Positions 57,603 through 64,000 of a DNA stretch of 64,000 nucleotides are shown here, piece after piece. Source of the DNA: Apricaphanius iberus (taxonomy: Eukaryota > Chordata > Actinopteri > Cyprinodontiformes > Aphaniidae). A program made the position numbers and the translations under genes. The stretch lies in contig JAPXFQ010001662.1 in NCBI GenBank assembly GCA_028564705.1, positions 3,408,001 to 3,472,000 of the forward strand, written 5' to 3'. Every line of letters starts with the position of its first letter. The stretch's first letter is position 1. The notes below the pieces were generated by a model. That model was given only the letters and a program-made list of their open reading frames with translations, was not told the DNA's origin and ran no database searches.

Positions 57603-57907
57603 ATGGCGGATGTTGGAGAGGACGAAATTCGACCGGCTAACCCCACGGCGTCGCGCTACAACGGTCCAGTCGTCGGTTCGTCCGCGGGCCAGAACGCAGC
57701 CATGGTAACGTCTGGTCCTCGGATAGTGCGGATCGTCAAGTCGGAGTCGGGCTACGGTTTCAATGTTCGCGGTCAGGTGAGCGAAGGAGGGCAGCTTCGG
57801 AGCATCAACGGGGAGCTGTACGCTCCTCTCCAGCACGTCAGCGCCGTTCTACCCGGAGGTGCAGCAGACCGAGCGGGGATAACGAAGGGTGACAGGATCC
57901 TTGAAGT
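57603..57907 (+). CDS. snx27: SNX27 exon 1 (PDZ domain), gene continues beyond
   Basis: Sorting nexin 27: an endosomal adaptor whose PDZ domain binds cargo tails and links to retromer, followed by PX and FERM-like domains. This exon encodes residues 1-101 plus two bases: a divergent N-terminus '[18 protein letters not shown]', then the PDZ start '[19 protein letters not shown]' with the Gly-Tyr-Gly-Phe carboxylate loop, and '[18 protein letters not shown]'. Donor GTAAGT at 57908. The frame stays open 156 bases upstream but contains no earlier ATG, which fixes the start. The N-terminus lacks the poly-Gly run of mammals. No later exon was recognised up to 64000, so intron 1 is probably over 6 kb or the next exons were missed. 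Confidence 0.95.
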
Positions 57908-58607
57908 GTAAGTCAGCGTCAATCCTTCCACTACAAGCTACTGACGCTAGCTCCTCGGCTTAGCCTGTTCAATGCAATTTGAAGTATGTGTAGCATTTGT
58001 ATTCGTTTATACTTGGAGCCATCTAACAGAACCATTGAAAAATATATTACATGAGTATTCTGAGTGAAACATTTTGCGGGGAAGTTCAAATGACCTAGCT
58101 GGGGAGTTAAACAGAACGCTAACCAGCTTACATAAGTTGGACAACAGCCTGTGCATGTTGATTAGCTGGCGGTAACTAGCAAGCCTGGTTGCTTCTGATT
58201 TTCCCTAAACAGCTTGTGCGATGGCTGTTCCAGTGGGGTAAAAAGGGTTTAGGTTAAACAACAACTAGGTTGACTTCCGCATGGTAGAAGGATTTGTGTT
58301 TGGCTTGGTGGCGGTGTTCCTCGACATCATGGTTTAGAGCTAGCAGCCTTTAGGAGGAGCCATCCACAGCCGTGTTGTTTACATCTTTAGAAGGTTGATG
58401 TTTTATCTGCTATTTTTCAGCTTTCCCTTTGAAGAATTTAGGGTTTAAGGTTATTTTCAGTTACACTATAAGTTTATTTCTGAGTGCAGATGCCAAGAGA
58501 TAATAAATATAAACACATCATTTAAAGCGTAACTATAGTTTTTACCTCTACAACGGGTTCCTGTTTGTTTAAATTGATGACTTAAAATATTATCTCTGTG
58601 CTGCCCT
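57908..58607. other. SNX27 intron 1, proximal part
   Basis: No repeat or exon recognised. Confidence 0.4.
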
Positions 58608-58850
58608 GTAATGGGGTGGTCTCCAGTATTCATTGGGCGAGAGGTGGGTTACATCCCTGACATAACACCAGTCCATCACAAGGCAACAGAGTGAGACACA
58701 CTCGAACTTAAGGGAAAATCTGAGTATTCAGTTATAGTAGTTTATTAATAGTCATGTGTTTGGAATCTGGTAGGAAACTGGAGTACCTGGGGAGAACCTG
58801 CAAACTCCATGCAGAAAGAGCAAGTGCTAACCAGTGTGTCAGCAAGCAGC
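58608..58850 (-). repeat. interspersed repeat, family R1, reversed copy
   Basis: Contains 'gggcgagaggtgggttacatcc', 'ccagtccatcacaaggcaac' and 'ggagaacctgcaaactcc', the reverse strand of the copy at 1231-1565. Confidence 0.7.
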
Positions 58851-60821
58851 CCTGTTTCAGTTATTGTAAACATCTTTTTTTAAGTATTTGAATCTTATTT
58901 GAATTTTTTTCCGTTAGCATTTACCTCATATAAAATAATACACATTTGAACAGGGATTTGCACTGTAAAGTAAAAAATGGATAAATACAAATACAAATGT
59001 TAGGGCCGGTCGCATGGAATGAAGATGAGAATCAAATCATAAATTGAAAATGTAAGGGAAATACTTATCAAATTTCTTTATTTAATGCAGAAAACTTACA
59101 ATAGTTCCTATTGCTGCTAATTACTGCAACTCCTTTATTTTTCCATTTGTAATCAAATGTTTTTGTTTTTTATAAGACTTAAAAAAACATCAAAAACTTT
59201 CTAAAATAGTTTTTCTCAGTGATTATTGTACAATTTTCTCACTATATAGTATCTCTAAGTATAACGACCAGAACCGACTCTTAGTTTTGCTCTGCATAAG
59301 TAGAGAGTGCAGTTAATATCTTACCAGACATGTTGCTTTTAGCTTGTTCACTCTATCTTAGGCATAGTAAAAACAATGAATGGTGCTCCGTATAGTTTCC
59401 ATTCATGACTATCAAAGATTTTGGAAGTCACAAATTTTTTCAAACAGCTGAATATGTCTGTCTTTTGAGGGAAAAGTGTGACGGACTTCTTTCAGCAAGC
59501 AGAACTGTAGCAGAAGAAAACGGGGGTCTCTTTCTCTGGGATCTCATTAAAATCACAGTAAAGATTAGGAATATTATAACATAATGTTTTAGTTTCTTTA
59601 AAACAGTTTCTTTTCTCTTTTTAAGCTTTGTTATACCTTTATACTAGTGATTAATCTGTCCTTTTTGTTGACAAAATGTCCTCAAATTCCCCAAAAATCC
59701 TGTGACTTTTGACTCTAGTAATGGACAAATGCTGAAACGTGTTTTCTTTATATCTTACTGTAAATGGCTTTTTCATTTTTCTAGTCGCGACACGTTGGCT
59801 TTTAAAGCAACAAGAGACGAGAGAACATGTTCACCAACGCTAATGAACCTGATCATAGGTCTAAACAAGGAAGGAGCCAGAACAGAAAAGAAAAACAAGG
59901 AACTCTGGCCTGCTGCGACTTGCTGAGGCATCAGATTTGTTTTTAAACACCCCTTTTCAGTTTTTCAGCCCTTTTTATCACTGAACGTCTCAGGTCACAT
60001 GACTGAACCAATACTTAGCATGTGATATATTAACCAGTTGGACCATTTTAGGAAACCTGACAGAGATCAGCTGATTAGGTATGACAAATGCCAGCATTGT
60101 TAGCAAACAAGGAATAAGAAACAACTTTTAGAAGCATTGTGCCATTTTATCTGCTCGATTGTGACCTTGCATTTTTCCCGACTGTGTAGAAGTAAGAATA
60201 GGCATGCTGTGTCTGCATACTACATAAAGATCCTAGTGACAAGCAATTACTGTATACATTCTTTTAATAATCTCTGACCACTTAGGAGAGCTGTTCTCAA
60301 AGTCACACAACTATTTGTTATTGTTGCTTTTTCACTTGAAGATATTTCAATGAACTGAAAAGTCATGCGAACAAAAGCATAGCAATGCAGTCGATGATCT
60401 TTTACAACCTTAGTATACGTCTAAAATCTACCTTATTCAGCCACAGTTTGTATAAAATGTGTGCGATAATAAACAAACCCCTAACCTACCAACACCAAAA
60501 CAGAGACCTCTTAAATACGAGAAACAGGAAAGGAGGGTTAACATGCATACAGTTATTCTTTAACGAGCTTAAGCACACAAAAAATTTTTTGGTCAATATC
60601 AGCAAGTAAAATGTGTAAAAAAATCCTTCAAATATTGTATCATATGTTTTTTGTTTTTTTTTACAGAAAACAAATTGTCTTGTTCTTTTATTTAATATGT
60701 TGTTTTCTCTGTTAAAGTGTTAAAAGTATTAAAACCTCCCCTTTTTATGCTCAAACACAATAGAAACATCCTTATTGCTGGGCCAATCTTGACAAATATT
60801 TAAAAAAAAATCTTACTTATG
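58851..60821. other. SNX27 intron 1, middle part
   Basis: AT-rich; the short open frames have no domain content. Nothing recognised. Confidence 0.4.
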
Positions 60822-61027
60822 TATGGATGCTCCAATACTGGTGTCGGGTATCAGGTCAGATACCGCTCTTATGTACTTTATCAGTTACAGTTAACCTAAA
60901 CAATTCATTGCATTTTTTTTTGTGTGTGTGGTAGAAGTATCGGTATTGGTACTCAGTATCGGCAAGTACCGAAATTCAAGTATTGGTATTGTATCAGTTT
61001 GAAAAAAGTGGTATCGTTGCATCCCTA
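60822..61027. mobile_element. 206-bp hAT-like MITE with exact 8-bp duplication
   Basis: Flanked by TACTTATG at 60814-60821 and 61028-61035. Terminal inverted repeats are 'tatggatgctccaata' and, read inward from the right, 'tagggatgcaacgata'. The body is made of 'gtatcggtatt'-like wording, a known fish MITE style. Lies in SNX27 intron 1. Confidence 0.88.
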
Positions 61028-62081
61028 TACTTATGTTGAGTTATTGCTTAAGATTATGTCTCTTACATGTCATTACTTATTTGTGTCGGAGTAAATAGCT
61101 TCTGGGACTAGAAAAAAAAGCACCACTAAATTAATCAGGACGATTAAATGTCATAATTTTTTATATCATCATCCTTAATAACTTATAGGTTGCTGGGAGG
61201 AAACTTGTTTTCATTAGGTTATCGGTCATTGTTTAATTCTCAGTTGATCACTCTCTGATTACAAGAAACACATTAAATAAATATTTTATTAAAAACAAAA
61301 CATCAAATTTTCATTCTGCTTTTCCATGAACTTTAAAAATAATTTAACTGAGTTTTTATATATGAGTATGATTTAGAGCTGTTTGTTACATTAGTCAGGA
61401 CTCATGCTCATCTGAAAACTATTGCTGCAACTTTCTTTCCCCTCCAGATCAATTTAGTCGACCAAAGTCTCTTTGTGTCTTTTTGGCACAAACTGAATAA
61501 ACCTTTATCAGCTTTGTAAGTCGTGAAGGCTTCCTTTCTTTAAATACTTTAGCAAAGATAATCAGTGTAAATCACATGAGACGCCATCAATGTTTAAAGC
61601 TAAGATGGGATTTAAAATAAAATATTTATTTATTTATTTTTGATGTGCACAGCATTGTTAGAAACTTTTCCTCACAAATTTTGCTTCACGAGCAGGGTTG
61701 GTTTGTGCAGGGATTATCAGGGTTTTTGGCCTTAGCTCTGCTTTTACATCTAATTATAGATTTACAGAAACACACACTGCTCCCAAAATAAAACACATGG
61801 TTAAAAAGGCTCTTTTTATTAAACCAGTTGCATTATGAAGGGAAACTGCTGAAATGGTACATAATAATAATGATCAGTCATAGTTTAAAACCTGAACACA
61901 GCATTACTTTGTGGTTTCATGAAACAATGAGTATTTCCTGTCCCATTATGTTCATGATAAGCATCTGCTTCCTACTGTATTTATTTATTTATAAAATAGT
62001 GTACAGACCAAAATCAGTCGTGTGTTCACTCTATTCAACCCCCATTCCTCGAAAGATTTGGGTTATTGCAGGTTACATGTA

Positions 62082-63278
62082 CAGTTGTGGCCAAAAGTTT
62101 TGAGCATGACACAAATATTAATTTTCACAAAGTTTGCTGCTAAACTGATTTCAGATCTTTGTTTCAGTTGTTTCTGTGATGTACTGAGATCATTATGTCA
62201 GGCTGATTGGTTTATAATGGCAGACTTGACTTGTTAAAAGGAGGGTGATGCTTGAAATCATTGTTCTTCCATTGTTACCCATGGTGACCTGCAAAGAAAC
62301 GCGTGCAGCCATCATTGTGTTGCATTAAAATGGCTTCGAAGGCAAGGATAGTGTGGCTACTAAGATTGCACCTAAATCAACAATTTATAGGATTATCAAG
62401 AACTTCAAGGAAAGAGGTTCAGTTCTTGTTAAGAAGGCTTCAGGGCATCAAAGAAAGTCCAGCAAGCGCCAGGATTGTTTCCTAAAGAGGATTCAGCTGC
62501 GGGATCGGAGTGCCACCAGTGCAGAGCTTGCTCAGGAATGGCAGCAGGCAGATGTGAGCGTATCTGCACGCACAGTGAGGCAAAGACTTTTGGAAGATGG
62601 CCTGGTGTCAAGAAGGGCAGCAAAGAAGCCACTTCTCTCCAAAAAAAAAACAAACATCAGGGACAGATTGATCTTCAGAAAGTTCGGTGAATGGACTGCT
62701 GAGGACTGGGGCAAAGTCATATTCTCCCATGAAACCTCTTTCCGATTGTTTGGGGTATCTGGAAAAAGGCTGGTCCAGAGAAGAAAAGGTGAGTGCTACC
62801 ATCAGTCCTGTGTCATGCCAACAGTAAAGCATCCTGAGACCATTCATGTGTGGGGTTGCTTCTCATCCAAGGGAGTGGGCTCACTTACAATTATGCCCAA
62901 AAACACATCCATGAATAAAGAATGGTACCAAAGCACCCTCCAACAGCAACTTCTTCCAACAATCCAACAACAGTTTGGTGAATTCAAAGCATTTTCCAGC
63001 ACTATGGAGCACCGTGCCATAAGGCAAACGTGATAACTAAGTGGCTCGGGGACCAACACGTTGAAAGTTTGGGTCCATGGCCTGGAAACTCCTGGATCTT
63101 AATCCTATTGAGAACTTGTGGTCAATCCTCAAGAGGCGGGTGGACAAACAAAAACCCACTAATTCTGACAAACTCCAAGAAGTGATTATGAAAGAATGGG
63201 TTGCTATCAGTCAGGATTTGGCCCAGAAGTTGATTGAGAGCATGCCCAGTCCAATTGCAGAGGTCCTGAAAAAGAGGG
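62082..63278 (+). mobile_element. Tc1-like transposon copy 2, truncated at the right
   Basis: Same family as 40205-41571 but in the opposite orientation. A 226-residue frame (62353-63033) covers most of the transposase: 'TKIAPKSTIYRIIKNFKE', 'SRRAAKKPLLSKKKTNIRD', 'GKVIFSHETSFRLFG', 'VKHPETIHVWGCFSSKG'. The first catalytic Asp of the usual Phe-Ser-Asp-Glu is His here. The C-terminus follows in another frame (63077-63290). Homology ends inside 'ctgaaaaagaggggg' and no right terminal repeat is seen. Confidence 0.88.
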
Positions 63279-64000
63279 GGTGTTTGTTTTATGGGGCTAC
63301 AGACGGAAATTAGCAGTTTGCTAAATCCTGTGTATTTATAGCAATATTGTATGTTCATTAATATGCACTGTCCCATCTAAATAGTCCAGTCCATTTATTA
63401 CATCTTCAGGTAAAAGAAAAGAAACTAATGACAAAAAACAGTCATAAAATATTATTTTCATTTATTCCACTCTATGATTATATTTTGTTCTTTATCAAAT
63501 TAACAGTATGTTGAGAAACAATGCATACTCGTTATTAGGATTTTTTTTTCTATAACTCAAGAGCCACAGCTCCTTAATAAAAAGTCTTCACACAGCAGAA
63601 ATATTACAAATGTATTGCATCTTTTTGTGCTTATACATACAATCTGATCTAAATTAACTCAGAAATCAACTAATTTCAGTTAGAGATATAAAACTTATGA
63701 CTACCCTGTAGGCTGGCATCTATTCATTTAATATATAGTCTATTATTGTTGGTGCTGTACTGAGATATCAGAACCCTAAATCATAATAGTTGATCTGCAG
63801 TGGTTGGTTATCAGTTGTGGTTAATGGTTGGCATTTTTGTTGGTCAACCATTAATTCATTGGGTAATATGACTGTGTTTTCTCTCTGATTTATGTAATTC
63901 ATATGACTTACTTCTTAGATCATCGATCATGCACACTGATGAATTCACAAACAGTGACATGACCCTGTTGCAGTAGCATGATGCACATGCCTTTGCTTTC
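63279..64000. other. end of window, nothing recognised
   Basis: AT-rich DNA, presumably SNX27 intron 1. No exon or repeat recognised. Confidence 0.4.

Overview
The window reads as a ray-finned (teleost, probably percomorph) nuclear genome: AT-rich, intron-bearing vertebrate genes, GATA/TA/ATT microsatellites, and a dense load of Tc1-like, hAT-like and LINE debris typical of fish. No prokaryotic operon, CRISPR array, tRNA or rRNA was recognised. Layout: (1) 1-10.2 kb holds only repeats and unassigned sequence. (2) 10.3-29.2 kb, minus strand, is a complete TRIM46 gene that can be assembled by eye from 12 phase-consistent coding exons into an 817-residue protein (split RING, two B-boxes, coiled coil/COS, FN3, SPRY). 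(3) 29.2-37.5 kb is intergenic and full of nested DNA-transposon remains. (4) 37.5-56.5 kb, plus strand, is a cluster of three two-EF-hand S100 genes (starts 37897, 43893, 54234), each with a TATA-type promoter and an untranslated first exon. Just behind the first one, four small exon-like segments (38895-39641) join in one open reading frame and may be an unrecognised small coiled-coil gene. (5) 57.6 kb starts SNX27 on the plus strand (exon 1, PDZ domain); the rest of that gene lies beyond the window or in unrecognised exons. TRIM46, S100 genes and SNX27 all map to human chromosome 1q21-q22, so the order looks like conserved vertebrate synteny. TRIM46 organises microtubules at the axon initial segment in mammals, S100 proteins are calcium sensors, and SNX27 is an endosomal recycling adaptor; the sequence gives no reason to think they act in one pathway. 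I did not find a convincing new defence, toxin or regulatory system. The best leads are the hidden four-exon frame, a possible alternative TRIM46 promoter with RFX X-box-like motifs, a GC-AG intron and two poor donors in TRIM46, and several transposon insertions whose target-site duplications and nesting can be read directly. All coordinates of exons were derived by manual translation and splice-site matching; repeat family names come from resemblance to familiar fish repeats and were not checked against a database.
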